Source of the DNA: Zymomonas mobilis subsp. pomaceae ATCC 29192
Lineage (GTDB): Bacteria > Pseudomonadota > Alphaproteobacteria > Sphingomonadales > Sphingomonadaceae
Assembly: GCF_000218875.1 (NCBI RefSeq)
Contig: NC_015709.1
Coordinates: forward strand, 620,001 to 684,000
Length of the DNA stretch: 64,000 nt
Direction: 5' to 3'
Shown: positions 1-9,276 of the stretch, in pieces
Position numbering within the stretch: position 1 is the first letter of the stretch
Layout of the letters: the number at the start of each line of letters is the position of its first letter
The notes under the pieces: generated by a model
Seen by the model: only the letters and a program-made list of their open reading frames with translations
What the model was told of the DNA's origin: nothing
Databases searched by the model: none
Translations under genes and position numbers: made by a program

Positions 1-1
1 C

Positions 2-583
2 GTTAATTGCGGTAGACCTGTGCGCGATACGATTATTTCTATTCGTAATGATAAAGGGGAAGAATTACCGGATAGAAGTGTCGGACAGGTTTGGGTCAAA
101 GGCCCCGGCATTATGAGTGGCTACTTCCGTGACGAAGCGGCCACCAAGGCTTGTCTGGTGGATGGTTGGCTTGATACCGGCGATATGGGATATATGTCCG
201 AAGGTTATATTTATATTGTTGGCCGCGCCAAGGATATGATTATTGTCAATGGATGTAACTATTGGCCTCAGGATATTGAATGGGCTGTCGAGCAATTACC
301 CGGTTTTAAGGGCGGCGACATTGCTGCTTTTGCGATTACGACGGATTCTGGTGAAGAAGTGCCCACCGTACTTGTCCAATGCCGAATGTCAGATCCCATC
401 GAGAGAAAGAAACTCCATACCCAGATAAGCGAAAAAGTACGGACGATTATGGGGATGCGTTGTATTATTGAGTTAGTACCGCCCCGTTCTTTACCGCGTA
501 CCAGTTCTGGAAAATTAAGCCGTATTAAAGCGTGTAGTATGTATCTATCAGGCGCTTTAAAGGCATACGAGATTGACGATTAA
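2..583 (+). CDS. Fatty-acyl-AMP ligase (FAAL/FadD-like), C-terminal part, cut by window start
   Basis: Only the end of an adenylate-forming enzyme is present; the reading frame is open to base 2, so the start lies outside the window. Visible are the GWLDTGD core motif, the hinge GRAKDMIIVNG followed by NYWPQDIE, and the C-terminal PRTSSGKLSR segment carrying the invariant lysine. The YPQDIE-like hinge is typical of fatty-acyl-AMP ligases that load an acyl chain onto a carrier protein, rather than of ordinary acyl-CoA synthetases; that distinction is family knowledge and cannot be settled without the N-terminal part. In alphaproteobacteria such ligases may serve sphingolipid or lipopeptide synthesis, but no partner gene is in view. 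A strong hairpin follows the stop codon. Confidence 0.8.
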   Translation, partial: VNCGRPVRDTIISIRNDKGEELPDRSVGQVWVKGPGIMSGYFRDEAATKACLVDGWLDTGDMGYMSEGYIYIVGRAKDMIIVNGCNYWPQDIEWAVEQLPGFKGGDIAAFAITTDSGEEVPTVLVQCRMSDPIERKKLHTQISEKVRTIMGMRCIIELVPPRSLPRTSSGKLSRIKACSMYLSGALKAYEIDD

Positions 584-590
584 TAATATC

Positions 591-628
591 TTTCATTCCG
601 GTTTGATTTCTATCAGGCCGGAATGAAA
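591..628 (+). terminator. Stem-loop after the acyl-AMP ligase gene
   Basis: TTTCATTCCGG at 591-601 pairs perfectly with CCGGAATGAAA at 618-628, and the inner bases extend the stem with G-U wobbles to a four-base loop. It begins eight bases after the stop codon. There is no long T run, so it may be a terminator or an mRNA 3'-end stabiliser. Confidence 0.6.
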
Positions 629-708
629 TTTAAAGATCATCAAAATCATTTAAAATATTGGGGTATTATCACTTCATTTTTGTATCCTGAATTTTTTCAG
701 AAGGCATC

Positions 709-2910
709 TTGGGAATGCTTTTGCCCTTATCTTCAAGGCCACATCAATCTTTTCAATTTTTAGGGCAAAATGCCTTTTCTCTGGTCTTTTTTCTTTTTTT
801 AATTTCTATCTCTTCAGTAGCATCCTGCGCGGAGGTGACTTTTACCACCTCGAAGCAATCCCCTAGGGAAGCTAACCAAACGGAAGATTTGGATCAGCTT
901 ATGGCTATGCCCCAATATAGCCAGCTTACGGGAGCCTATCGCCATGAACAATGGGCTTTTGTCCGCTACCAAGCGGGGCAACATCAGCTTATAATCAGTG
1001 GCGCTGATCCACACCCTTCAAAGTTACCGTTGTTCTCTATTCTTGCTCATTATAAAAAGGATGATGGGCAGGCTATTTATAACGTTCGGTTTTCACCAGA
1101 TGACCGTTTGTTAGCCTATGTACGCGGTGGCGATCCCGAATTTCCAGATGATCCTCCGCCCAATCCCACATTTGAACCAGCGCCGCCGCAACCGACAATC
1201 CATCTTGTCGATCTTGAACAAGCTACAGAAAAAACCATAGCGATAGGTTATCAACCCGTTTTTTCACCCGATAACAGCCAATTAGTCTATGTCTCTCAAG
1301 ACCAATTATGGCAGCAATCCTTAAAAGAGGCTTCCCCACCCCGAAAATTACTAACTGTTAAAGGGCACATCCGCTCGTTAAGTTGGTCTTCTGATGGTAA
1401 GCACTTAGTGTTTACTGATGATCGAACAGATCATAGTTTTATTGCACTCTATGATTTATCAATGGACAAGCTGACCTATCTGCCTTCTGCGCTTGGAAAT
1501 GATTTATTTCCGGTTTTTTCGCCTGATAACAAAAAAGTAGCGTTTATTCGCGCTTATGGCTTACCCCCAACGCCCTTAACTGCCTCTATCTCTTCTCAGC
1601 AAAGCAGTGGTTGGTGGTCTATTATGATCGCTGATCTGGAAAAAGGTTCTCTGACTGAACAGTGGAAGGCCTCTTCTGGGCGTGGGAATGTCTATGCGGG
1701 CACACGCCATCAAAATCTTTTCTGGACCGATAAAAATGCGCTCATTTTTCCTTGGGAGAAAGACGGCTGGCTGCATGTTTATAGCCTGAACCTTCAATCT
1801 GAAGAGGTCAGACTACTGACAAGGGGGGATTTTGAAGTTGAACAATTTCTTGTTGATAACACTCAAAATCGCCTGATTTATACGTCTAATACTGAAAATA
1901 GCGATCGTTATCAATTATGGGAAAGGTCTCTTTCTTCTGAAAAGCAACAACTTTTGGGGGATTCTCGCGCACTCGCTTTTCAACCGGTTCTAGCCAAGGA
2001 TCAATTAGCCGCTTTAGTCAGTAATATTTTTGAACCGCCCTATCCTGTTCGCGTTGAGCAGAAACAATTTTTTTCCTTGGTCAAAGAAGACAAGTCCGAA
2101 TTAGCTAAAAATATTTTTAGCCACCCTGAAACGGTTAGATTTCCTGCCGAAGACGGAAAGACCGTCTATGCTCAATTCTTTCCAGCCCATAGTCCGTTAA
2201 AAAAACAGGCTTACCCCACCGTCATCTTTATTCATGGCGGCCCACGCCGACAAATGTTAGCGGGCTTTCCTGCGCTTCATTATTATGAAAATGCCTATAT
2301 TTTTAATCAGTGGCTGACAACAAAAGGGTATAATATTTTAAGTGTGAATTACCGTGGCGGCACGGGTTACGGGCATGATTATAGAGAAGCACCGGAAACA
2401 GGTCGTCAAGGAGCCAGCGAATATCAGGATATTTTGGGCGCTGCCCATTATCTACAGGCACGAAAAGATGTTGATAGCAATCATATCGCCTTATGGGGAG
2501 GCAGTTGGGGCGGGTATTTAACTGCCCTAGCACTTGCGCGTAACAGCGACCTTTTTAAAGTGGGTATCGATTTTCACGGAGTTCACAACATGCTGCGCCC
2601 TCCCCCTGATATATTTTCCCCAGAAGAGCAGGCAAAAGCGCGTGAGGATATGTGGCAATCATCCCCTTTATCTAGCCTTAATAAATGGCATTCACCTATT
2701 CTTTTGATTCACGGCGATGATGATCACAATGTCCCATTTTATCAATCGGAAGAATTAGCAAAACAGTTAAAGATTCACGCTATACGTCATGAAGATATAA
2801 GCTTTCCTAATGAACGTCATGGATTCCTGCTTCATCACCATTGGTTAGAAGCTTACCATCACAGTTTTATATTTCTTGAACATTATTTGCCTGTACCAGC
2901 AGATCATTAA
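709..2910 (+). CDS. Secreted S9-family (prolyl oligopeptidase type) serine peptidase
   Basis: A 733-residue protein with an N-terminal hydrophobic segment (about residues 20-41, ending in a possible SSVASCA lipobox or cleavage site), a beta-propeller-like region with repeated FSPD motifs (about 100-430), and a C-terminal alpha/beta-hydrolase domain. The nucleophile motif GGSWGG has Ser599; HGDDDH (668-673) supplies the Asp and NERHGF the His704. This is the layout of dipeptidyl aminopeptidases/acylaminoacyl peptidases acting in the periplasm or outer membrane. The frame opens with TTG at 709; an in-frame ATG at 715 with AGAAGG ten bases upstream is the alternative. Substrate unknown. It stands alone between a hairpin and a convergent small gene. 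Confidence 0.88.
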   Translation: MGMLLPLSSRPHQSFQFLGQNAFSLVFFLFLISISSVASCAEVTFTTSKQSPREANQTEDLDQLMAMPQYSQLTGAYRHEQWAFVRYQAGQHQLIISGADPHPSKLPLFSILAHYKKDDGQAIYNVRFSPDDRLLAYVRGGDPEFPDDPPPNPTFEPAPPQPTIHLVDLEQATEKTIAIGYQPVFSPDNSQLVYVSQDQLWQQSLKEASPPRKLLTVKGHIRSLSWSSDGKHLVFTDDRTDHSFIALYDLSMDKLTYLPSALGNDLFPVFSPDNKKVAFIRAYGLPPTPLTASISSQQSSGWWSIMIADLEKGSLTEQWKASSGRGNVYAGTRHQNLFWTDKNALIFPWEKDGWLHVYSLNLQSEEVRLLTRGDFEVEQFLVDNTQNRLIYTSNTENSDRYQLWERSLSSEKQQLLGDSRALAFQPVLAKDQLAALVSNIFEPPYPVRVEQKQFFSLVKEDKSELAKNIFSHPETVRFPAEDGKTVYAQFFPAHSPLKKQAYPTVIFIHGGPRRQMLAGFPALHYYENAYIFNQWLTTKGYNILSVNYRGGTGYGHDYREAPETGRQGASEYQDILGAAHYLQARKDVDSNHIALWGGSWGGYLTALALARNSDLFKVGIDFHGVHNMLRPPPDIFSPEEQAKAREDMWQSSPLSSLNKWHSPILLIHGDDDHNVPFYQSEELAKQLKIHAIRHEDISFPNERHGFLLHHHWLEAYHHSFIFLEHYLPVPADH

Positions 2911-2924
2911 TAAGATTAACCTTT

Positions 2925-3116
2925 TTAAGGTAAATCTCCATATAGGGCATAACTGTAAAAAAGGTCCGCTCGCATAATAATTTCTACAGAATCGCCTCCT
3001 AAAGCAATAGAGCGTTCCAACCAGTAACTTCTACTTTCAACTAAGTTATTTTTTAGACTTCTATCTGTCTCAATTCGAAGATTTTCTTCATAGTTCAGTT
3101 TTTTTTTATTTTCCAT
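2925..3116 (-). CDS. Small hypothetical protein (63 aa)
   Basis: Short charged protein beginning MENKKKLNYEE, with no signal peptide or membrane span and no family I recognise. Support for being real: an ATG preceded by AAGG with a four-base gap, convergent placement only 14 bases from the S9 peptidase stop, and no competing gene on the other strand. Against: the region is AT-rich and no homology can be tested here. Confidence 0.4.
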   Translation of the reverse strand: MENKKKLNYEENLRIETDRSLKNNLVESRSYWLERSIALGGDSVEIIMRADLFYSYALYGDLP

Positions 3117-3291
3117 GCCACCTTACTCAAGCAAATTTATATCCATTATGACAAACCGTTTTTATGATAACTTCACGAAAAATTGGTTAAAACGATAACC
3201 ATTATTTCATAAAATTTTGTATTAAATTTTAATATGCAAAACAACCAATATTTTGCAGAGACTTAGGAGGAATTATTCGCATTGTGCTACC

Positions 3292-3753
3292 ATGCTATCT
3301 CCATGCAAGAAATTGAAATTGCTGCGAAAAGCAGCCGATCCGCCCATCACAATAAGAGCTCTTGCCGAGGCTTTAGGTATGCCACCTTCCAGCTATGCTT
3401 TTTACGAGGATATGAACAGATTTAAGAAAAATTATTTACCAATAGAGTTAAGTCGAAAATTGGCAACGGTTTTAATGCGCCACAATATTGATCCGGCAGA
3501 TGTCTTTATATTGGCAGGATTAACAACCTATGAAGCAGAGACTGAAATTTCTGCGATTAAAAATCAGCCCGTTCCGATCCAATTTGTTCAAATGAATATC
3601 GCTTTACCAGATGAAACGCTTCTAACCGATATGTTTGAAAATTTATTATCCTCTATAGATATGAAAAATTCTAAGAAAGAAATTGCTCATCTGTTAGCAA
3701 AACGTCTGCCTGACGGTTTATCAAAAGCTGCTAACAAGGTTAGTAAGCTATAA
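3292..3753 (+). CDS. Helix-turn-helix (XRE-like) transcriptional regulator
   Basis: About 153 residues from the ATG at 3292. The N-terminal 60 residues read as an XRE-type DNA-binding domain: ITIRALAEALGMPPSSYAFYED is a typical helix-turn-helix with its following helix. The C-terminal half has no recognised domain. The open frame reaches back to a TTG at 3253, and a perfect AGGAGG lies at 3265-3270, inside that longer frame and 21 bases before the ATG, so the start is uncertain. The neighbour downstream is a small multidrug/guanidinium exporter 65 bases away; regulation of that gene is possible but unproven. Confidence 0.65.
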   Translation: MLSPCKKLKLLRKAADPPITIRALAEALGMPPSSYAFYEDMNRFKKNYLPIELSRKLATVLMRHNIDPADVFILAGLTTYEAETEISAIKNQPVPIQFVQMNIALPDETLLTDMFENLLSSIDMKNSKKEIAHLLAKRLPDGLSKAANKVSKL

Positions 3754-3818
3754 AATAGACCTCACCGTTTAAATAATTTAAATCAGCGCTCTCATCTTAA
3801 ATCTTAAGAGAATTTTGC

Positions 3819-4142
3819 ATGGCATGGATTTTGGTAGTGATTGCCGGTTTGTTAGAAGTCGTGTGGGCTTATTTTATGAAGCAATCGCAAGGATTTACCC
3901 GATTACTTCCGACGATCATTATGTTTATTACCATGTTTGCCAGTTTTGGTTTATTGTCGTGGTCAATGAAAACGCTGCCCTTAGGAAGTGCTTATGCAAT
4001 TTGGACAGGTATTGGTACAATAGGTAGCTTTATCGCAGGCATAATACTGCTTAAAGAACCAGTAAATTTCTTTCGCATTTTATCAATTTTATTGATAATA
4101 TCTGGTCTTATTTTAATGAAAATATTTAATGTTGAAGAATAA
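3819..4142 (+). CDS. sugE: SMR-family exporter, SugE/Gdx type (guanidinium export)
   Basis: A 107-residue protein with four hydrophobic helices, beginning MAWILVVIAGLLEVVWAYFM. The conserved membrane-embedded glutamate of small multidrug resistance transporters is in the first helix (GLLEVVWA), and GSAYAIWTGIGTIGSF is the typical third-helix signature. The tryptophan after Glu and the overall pattern match the SugE/Gdx branch, whose members exchange guanidinium for protons; quaternary ammonium export is the alternative. ATG start at 3819 with a weak GAGA ribosome site. No guanidine riboswitch could be recognised in the 65 bases upstream. Confidence 0.85.
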   Translation: MAWILVVIAGLLEVVWAYFMKQSQGFTRLLPTIIMFITMFASFGLLSWSMKTLPLGSAYAIWTGIGTIGSFIAGIILLKEPVNFFRILSILLIISGLILMKIFNVEE

Positions 4143-4275
4143 GATACATAAAATTTTAAACATTAAGAAAAATTTTACTTTAAATTCTAAATAATTTGTC
4201 AATATTATTGATAAATTATTGTATTTTATCTTCATATTGACGACTGGTTTGTAAAACTATAGAGAGGCAATGTTT

Positions 4276-4352
4276 GCCCCCGTAGCTCAGTAGGATAGAG
4301 CGACGGTTTCCTAAACCGCAGGCCGGAGGTTCGAATCCTCTCGGGGGCACCA
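4276..4352 (+). tRNA. tRNA-Arg (anticodon CCT)
   Basis: Cloverleaf read by eye: acceptor GCCCCCG 4276-4282 pairs with CGGGGGC 4342-4348; D arm GCTC/GAGC; anticodon loop TTCCTAA with CCT at 4310-4312; T arm GGAGGTTCGAATCCTC; discriminator A and encoded CCA at 4350-4352. The bottom-most anticodon-stem pair is an A-C mismatch. Reads AGG codons. Confidence 0.93.
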
Positions 4353-4451
4353 TTCCTAGAAGACTATCCGAAAAATACGAAATAATAATAGCCACTGCCC
4401 TAAGAATAAGGACAGTGTATTCTTTAACGCACCCTCTTGAGGGCACAATTT

Positions 4452-4491
4452 TCAAAAAAAAACAGCCTCTGCTCTAAAGCATGGCTGTTTT
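4452..4491 (-). terminator. Rho-independent terminator for tRNA-Val
   Basis: AAAACAGCC (4459-4467) pairs with GGCTGTTTT (4483-4491), with an inner TGCT/AGCA stem and a CTAA loop. Read on the minus strand the hairpin ends in a run of nine T, the classic form, and it lies 20 bases beyond the 3' end of the minus-strand tRNA-Val. Confidence 0.8.
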
Positions 4492-4510
4492 GGATTTCAT
4501 CAAAGAAATC

Positions 4511-4585
4511 TGGTGGACGCGGCAAGGATTGAACTTGCGACCCCTGCGATGTCAACACAGTGCTCTACCACTGAGCTACGCGTCC
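4511..4585 (-). tRNA. tRNA-Val (anticodon GAC)
   Basis: Reverse complement folds as a tRNA: acceptor GGACGCG (4585-4579) pairs with CGCGTCC (4521-4515); D arm GCTC/GAGC; anticodon stem CTGTG/CGCAG with loop TTGACAT (GAC at plus-strand 4551-4553); T arm with GTTCAAT; CCA is encoded at 4513-4511. A terminator follows on the same strand. Confidence 0.94.
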
Positions 4586-4974
4586 TCCGTGGGAGCGGTT
4601 CCTATTGATAATAGCGTAAGGATGCAAGCTTTTTTTTCTATTTTTTTCAAAATAGGAAAAAATATCTCTTATCTTTATACTATAAGCCAATTTTTAAAAT
4701 ACTAGTATGCATTATTGCTTAAAATTTAAATGGTTATTATAATCCCATAAATATAAAAAACTATAATATAAAATAATTATGAAAAATTTGATGATTATTT
4801 ATAAATAACATAATATTTTAAAATAAAGTAATCATTGCACTTTCTTATATTTATTATTTCAAATATAAGTAATTTTTTGCATTATGTTCCTTTTGCAATG
4901 AATTTTCCTTGAAATGCTTTCTTTAAGAAAATAGATAGACCTTTGAGAGGGGGTTCGGGAAAGGAAACACCGCT
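4586..4974. other. AT-rich intergenic region upstream of the YfdX-family gene
   Basis: 389 bases without a credible gene; an overlapping short open frame is only tRNA shadow. It must hold the tRNA-Val promoter (leftward) and the promoter of the YfdX gene (rightward). One clear structure is a perfect inverted repeat, CTTATATTT 4844-4852 and AAATATAAG 4861-4869, followed by TAATTTTTT; it could be an operator or a terminator-like hairpin. Confidence 0.5.
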
Positions 4975-5676
4975 ATGCGTTTGTTCATGTCATTAACAGC
5001 CCTAGCCGTTTTGGCGACAACGCCTTCTTTGGCGTCACCGGCCTCTTCTATTCATACAAAATGGGAAGAACACAAAGCAGATCGGGCATTGGATCATCTC
5101 TCAATCGATGGCCAATATGCTATGGTTGATATTTTACAGGCGAAGCATATTCTGGATTCAGGTCAGACAACAGCGGCGCTACCTATGTTACGTAGTGCAA
5201 CAAAGCGGCTTACCGCAGCAGGCAGCGCACGTAAAAAATTCATAGCGGCAGAAAATGATCTACATCCTGCCCCACAACATCCGCTTTCTGCATCGCACAG
5301 TCCAGCCGCATCTCCCGTTACTTGGGTACCTGTGGGCGGTGAATTCTTTATAGGTGAGACTCTGGCACCTGAAAAACAACAGGCTGTGACAACGGCAAAT
5401 AATCAGTTAAAAGCAGGGAAAAACCAACAGGCTGTGCAGACAATGCGGGTCATTGGAGAGGAAACGGATTTTGTCGTCGCTCTCGCCCCGCTGGATCAAA
5501 CGGAAAAGGCGGTAAGCCAAGCAACACTATTGGCAAAAGGTAAACAGGCCCAAAAGGCTTCTCAGGCCCTTGACCAAGTGATTGATAGCCTCGTTTTTGT
5601 TTCTGATGATGATGTGGAAAAGGCTCTACCTACCTCAAACCACAAACCAGCCACCCGCACGCATAAAGCCGGATAA
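4975..5676 (+). CDS. YfdX-family periplasmic protein
   Basis: 233 residues with a cleavable signal peptide (MRLFMSLTALAVLATTPSLAS). The body matches the YfdX pattern: an N-terminal helical part with A-x-x-MVDILQAKHILDSG, then WVPVGGEFF, EKQQAVTTANNQLKAGK, and a C-terminal alternating-helix part ending SLVFVSDDD. In E. coli YfdX is an EvgA-controlled protein linked to acid and drug tolerance, but its biochemical function is unknown. The ATG is preceded by GGGAAAGGAAA about 8-16 bases upstream. It is a single gene, flanked upstream by a long AT-rich gap and downstream by a stem-loop. Confidence 0.78.
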   Translation: MRLFMSLTALAVLATTPSLASPASSIHTKWEEHKADRALDHLSIDGQYAMVDILQAKHILDSGQTTAALPMLRSATKRLTAAGSARKKFIAAENDLHPAPQHPLSASHSPAASPVTWVPVGGEFFIGETLAPEKQQAVTTANNQLKAGKNQQAVQTMRVIGEETDFVVALAPLDQTEKAVSQATLLAKGKQAQKASQALDQVIDSLVFVSDDDVEKALPTSNHKPATRTHKAG

Positions 5677-5702
5677 AGGCAATAAGGCTTTAAGTTTTAG
5701 AT

Positions 5703-5734
5703 GAATATAGCCTTCTGAATAGGGGGCTATATTC
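5703..5734 (+). terminator. Stem-loop downstream of the YfdX-family gene
   Basis: GAATATAGCC (5703-5712) pairs perfectly with GGCTATATTC (5725-5734) around a 12-base loop. No T run follows, so it is either a weak terminator or an mRNA end structure. Confidence 0.45.
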
Positions 5735-5898
5735 CAAAACTAGAGTGTAATTTTCAAAAAATGAAAAAAATTCGGAAAGGGATAGCGATTTATGCGTTTC
5801 ATTTAAAGAACGCTTGATCAGAAGCCTTATCTTTTATGACTTTTGGTCAACAGGAGCGGTAATCCTTTAAGCATAAAGGACTGCGGTTTTCAGTTTAA

Positions 5899-5926
5899 TA
5901 AGACAGATAGGGTAATATCTGTCTTA
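5899..5926. promoter_or_regulatory. Perfect 11-bp inverted repeat before ohr (candidate operator)
   Basis: TAAGACAGATA (5899-5909) and TATCTGTCTTA (5916-5926) are exact inverted copies separated by six bases. The repeat ends nine bases before the ohr ribosome-binding site AAGGAG (5935-5940), a position suited to a repressor site or a leader hairpin. It does not resemble the short palindrome usually bound by OhrR. Confidence 0.55.
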
Positions 5927-5947
5927 GAAATTATAAGGAGCATTCCC

Positions 5948-6373
5948 ATGCCTGTTGATGCCAAATATCATGCTACAGCTATTGCCACGGGTGGCCGCGA
6001 TGGCCGTTCACGGACAAAAGACGGCTCATTAGATGTCAAATTGACTATCCCAAAAGAGCTTGGAGGTCCAGGCGGCGAAGGCAATAATCCTGAACAGCTT
6101 TTTGCAGCGGGCTATTCCGCCTGTTTCCTAGGCGCGATGAAAGCGGTAGCCCCTAAATTGAAATTAACGGTACCTTCCGATGCAACGGTTGAAGCTACTA
6201 TTGGCATTGGCCCCCGTTCAGAAGGCGGTTTCGGCATTACTGCCGATTTAGCGATCCATCTGCCGGGGGTTCCCAAAGAAGACGCCCAAAAACTGGTAGA
6301 GGCTGCCCATCAGGTATGCCCTTACTCTAATGCAACCCGCAATAATGTTAATGTGGGTTTGAAAATCGTCTAA
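5948..6373 (+). CDS. ohr: Organic hydroperoxide resistance protein (Ohr/OsmC family)
   Basis: 141 residues from the ATG at 5948, chosen because AAGGAG lies seven bases before it and the family begins here; the frame is open further upstream to 5843 but that stretch is not conserved. Ohr reduces organic and fatty-acid hydroperoxides in the cytoplasm through two cysteines: Cys59 in FAAGYSACFLGAM and Cys124 in HQVCPYSNATR are both present, as is the active-site arginine region GGRDGRSR. Length and motifs fit Ohr rather than OsmC. No MarR-type ohrR gene is adjacent, although a perfect inverted repeat precedes the ribosome site. Confidence 0.93.
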   Translation: MPVDAKYHATAIATGGRDGRSRTKDGSLDVKLTIPKELGGPGGEGNNPEQLFAAGYSACFLGAMKAVAPKLKLTVPSDATVEATIGIGPRSEGGFGITADLAIHLPGVPKEDAQKLVEAAHQVCPYSNATRNNVNVGLKIV

Positions 6374-6528
6374 TAGGACGATTTATCCTAATTTTTTATG
6401 GATTTATCGGGCTTTCGGTGCCTATTCCCCGTTATGTGGGGTGGCGCCGGAGGTTGTCTTACGCTAGAAGAGGATGAGCGTTTCCCAAACGCTTATTTAT
6501 GTCCACTTAAATCGGAAGATATGATCCC

Positions 6529-9219
6529 TTGGCCAGCGTACCGCCGTCCATAGACAATAACGACATTTCGCCTGTTTCAATTATTGATGAAATGAAGTCG
6601 AGTTATCTCGACTATGCTATGTCTGTCATTGTATCCCGTGCCTTACCTGATGTTCGTGACGGTTTAAAGCCTGTTCACAGACGTATTCTATTTGCGTCAC
6701 AAGAAGGCGGTTTTATTCCGGGACGCCCCTATCGTAAATCGGCGAAAATCGTCGGTGAAGTGATGGGTAATTTCCATCCTCATGGTGATTCTGCTATTTA
6801 TATGGCATTAGCCCGTCTGACGCAGGACTGGTCGATGCGTGTACCTCTGATCGATGGTCAGGGTAATTTCGGTTCTATGGACCCCGATGCACCGGCAGCG
6901 ATGCGTTATACCGAGGCGCGACTTTCACCCGCTGCTATGATGCTATTAGCGGATATAGATCGTGATACTGTCAATTTTTCACCTAATTATGACGGTTCGC
7001 GCGAGGAGCCACAGGTATTACCTGCCCGTTTTCCTAATCTGTTAGTCAATGGTGCAGGCGGTATTGCGGTAGGTATGGCAACCAATATTCCGCCCCATAA
7101 TTTAGGGGAAGTTTTGGCAGCCTGTCGGGCTTATATTGCTGATCCAGCAATTTCAGTAGATGATCTTATCCGTTTTGTGCCTGGGCCTGATTTTCCTACA
7201 GGTGGTATTATTTTAGGGCATAGCGGTGCTCGTTCTGCTTATCAGACGGGTCGTGGTTCTGTCATTATCCGTTCACGGTATAAAATCGAAGAAAAGCGGG
7301 GTGATCGGCGCTCTATTGTTCTGACTGAAATTCCTTATCAGGTAGGTAAAAGCGCCCTTGTTGAAAAGATTGCCGAGGCAGCAAAAGATAAACGAATTGA
7401 AGGTGTTAGCGACATTCGCGATGAGTCCAATCGTGAAGGGGTTCGGGTTGTTATCGACCTAAAACGGGATGCGACCCCGGATGTTGTTTTAAATCAGTTG
7501 TGGCGTCATACTCCTGCCCAAAGTAGCTTTCCGGCGAACATGCTAGCTTTAAATGGCGGCCGTCCTGAAACGCTGTCATTAAAAGATATTATTGCTGCTT
7601 TTGTGCAGTTCCGCGAAGAAGTTATCACTCGTCGTTCAAAATACGACCTCTTTAAAGCCCGAGAACGCGCCCATTCCTTATTAGGTATGGTTATCGCAGT
7701 TACTAATCTTGATGAAGTCGTACGCATTATTCGGGCTGCGCCTACAGCCGCCGAGGCGCATAGCGAACTTTTAGCGCGCCATTGGCCAGCCTCTGAAATC
7801 ACGCCCTATATCAAATTGGTTGAAGCGGTAGAAACGCTTGAAGATATTAGTGAATATACGCTGTCGGAAGCGCAAGTTGATGCCATTTTAGCCTTACGGC
7901 TTAGCCGTCTTACGGCGATGGGACGCGATCAGATCGGGGAAGATCTGAAAAAACTGGCTATTTCCATCAGCGAATTACTGGAAGTGCTTCGGAATCGTGA
8001 ACGTCTTTATGAGATAATGCTAGAAGAGCTTGATGAGGTAGAGGCACAATTTGCGACCCCAAGACGTACTGAAATTGTGGCAGCCAGTGATGCTATTGAA
8101 GATGAAGACCTGATCGAGCGCGAAGAAATGGTCGTCACGGTTACGCTTGGCGGTTATATCAAGCGTACGCCGCTCGATACTTTCCGCACCCAAAATCGGG
8201 GCGGTAAAGGTCGTTCAGGGATGGCTACCAAAGATGAAGATGCGGTCACCAACATCTTTGTAACGTGCACCCATACGCCGGTTCTCTTCTTTTCCAATCA
8301 TGGCAAGGTGTATCGTCTAAAAGTGTGGCGATTGCCCGAGGGTGCGCCGCAGGCACGGGGTCGCCCTATGGTTAATCTCTTACCTTTAGCCGAAGGCGAA
8401 GTTATTTCGACAGTATTGCCGTTACCTGAAGATGAATCCGAATGGGGTAATCTTCACGTTTTGTTTGCAACAGCAAAAGGAAGTGTACGGCGTAATTCCA
8501 TGGATTCATTTACCAATGTCCCCAGCAATGGTAAATTTGCTATCCGTTTCGAAGAAGACACGCCAGATCGCCTTATCGGGGTAACCTTACTATCCGAATA
8601 TGACGATGTACTTCTTGCTACTCGATCTGGTAAAGCTATTCGCTTTGCAGCCACTGATGTGCGGGTATTTCAAAGCCGAACCTCTACAGGTGTGCGCGGT
8701 ATTACCTTAAAGAATGATGATGAGGTTATTTCACTTTCAACCTTACGTAGCTTTGAAGCTACAACGGAAGATCGTGATAAATATCTTCGTTCTGCTGCAT
8801 GGAAGAATGAACCCGCCGAACCAGAATTGTTAGAAGATCAGATGAAGGCGTTTGCGGAAGCTGAAGATTTTATTCTGACGGTTACAGCCAATGGCTATGG
8901 TAAGCGCACCTCTTCTCATGAATACCGACGCAGCAATCGTGGTGGGCAAGGTATTACGAACATCGAAACTTCGGAACGTAACGGTCACGTGGTCGCCAGC
9001 TTTCCTGCTGATGACAGTCATCAGTTAATGCTGGTTACCGATCAGGCAAAAGTCATTCGGACAACCGTTACTGACATTCGTATTGCGGGTCGTAATACGC
9101 AAGGTGTTACTATCTTTAATGTGGCGGATGGTGAAAAGGTTGTTTCAGCAGCGCGTATCAATGATGATAATACTGAAGAAAACGAAGAAGAAAGCCCTTC
9201 TGTGACAGAAGAAGCCTGA
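6529..9219 (+). CDS. gyrA: DNA gyrase subunit A
   Basis: 896 residues, normal for an alphaproteobacterial GyrA, which breaks and rejoins DNA in the A2B2 gyrase complex. The catalytic tyrosine is Tyr127 in [11 protein letters not shown] (E. coli Tyr122). The quinolone-resistance region reads [12 protein letters not shown]: Ser88 equals E. coli Ser83, but the Asp87 position is Met92. The C-terminal domain carries a GyrA box variant QNRGGKG and ends in an acidic tail (EENEEESPS). The start is TTG at 6529, with GGAAG ten bases upstream; the first in-frame ATG would remove 21 residues including the conserved [10 protein letters not shown]. trmFO follows 57 bases downstream on the same strand. Confidence 0.97.
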   Translation: MASVPPSIDNNDISPVSIIDEMKSSYLDYAMSVIVSRALPDVRDGLKPVHRRILFASQEGGFIPGRPYRKSAKIVGEVMGNFHPHGDSAIYMALARLTQDWSMRVPLIDGQGNFGSMDPDAPAAMRYTEARLSPAAMMLLADIDRDTVNFSPNYDGSREEPQVLPARFPNLLVNGAGGIAVGMATNIPPHNLGEVLAACRAYIADPAISVDDLIRFVPGPDFPTGGIILGHSGARSAYQTGRGSVIIRSRYKIEEKRGDRRSIVLTEIPYQVGKSALVEKIAEAAKDKRIEGVSDIRDESNREGVRVVIDLKRDATPDVVLNQLWRHTPAQSSFPANMLALNGGRPETLSLKDIIAAFVQFREEVITRRSKYDLFKARERAHSLLGMVIAVTNLDEVVRIIRAAPTAAEAHSELLARHWPASEITPYIKLVEAVETLEDISEYTLSEAQVDAILALRLSRLTAMGRDQIGEDLKKLAISISELLEVLRNRERLYEIMLEELDEVEAQFATPRRTEIVAASDAIEDEDLIEREEMVVTVTLGGYIKRTPLDTFRTQNRGGKGRSGMATKDEDAVTNIFVTCTHTPVLFFSNHGKVYRLKVWRLPEGAPQARGRPMVNLLPLAEGEVISTVLPLPEDESEWGNLHVLFATAKGSVRRNSMDSFTNVPSNGKFAIRFEEDTPDRLIGVTLLSEYDDVLLATRSGKAIRFAATDVRVFQSRTSTGVRGITLKNDDEVISLSTLRSFEATTEDRDKYLRSAAWKNEPAEPELLEDQMKAFAEAEDFILTVTANGYGKRTSSHEYRRSNRGGQGITNIETSERNGHVVASFPADDSHQLMLVTDQAKVIRTTVTDIRIAGRNTQGVTIFNVADGEKVVSAARINDDNTEENEEESPSVTEEA

Positions 9220-9276
9220 TAATTAGGTTTCCTCTTTATCTTTTGGGTTTATTTTCTCAATCCTGACATTGAATGA

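Noticed and set aside
4216-4455. 79-codon minus-strand frame across tRNA-Arg
   Set aside because: Antisense of tRNA-Arg; the peptide MVPPRGFEPPACGLGNRRS is a typical tRNA artefact.
4481-4705. 74-codon plus-strand frame across the tRNA-Val locus
   Set aside because: Its first half is the antisense of tRNA-Val and its terminator, producing the well-known spurious peptide RQGLNLRPLRCQHSALPLSYAS.
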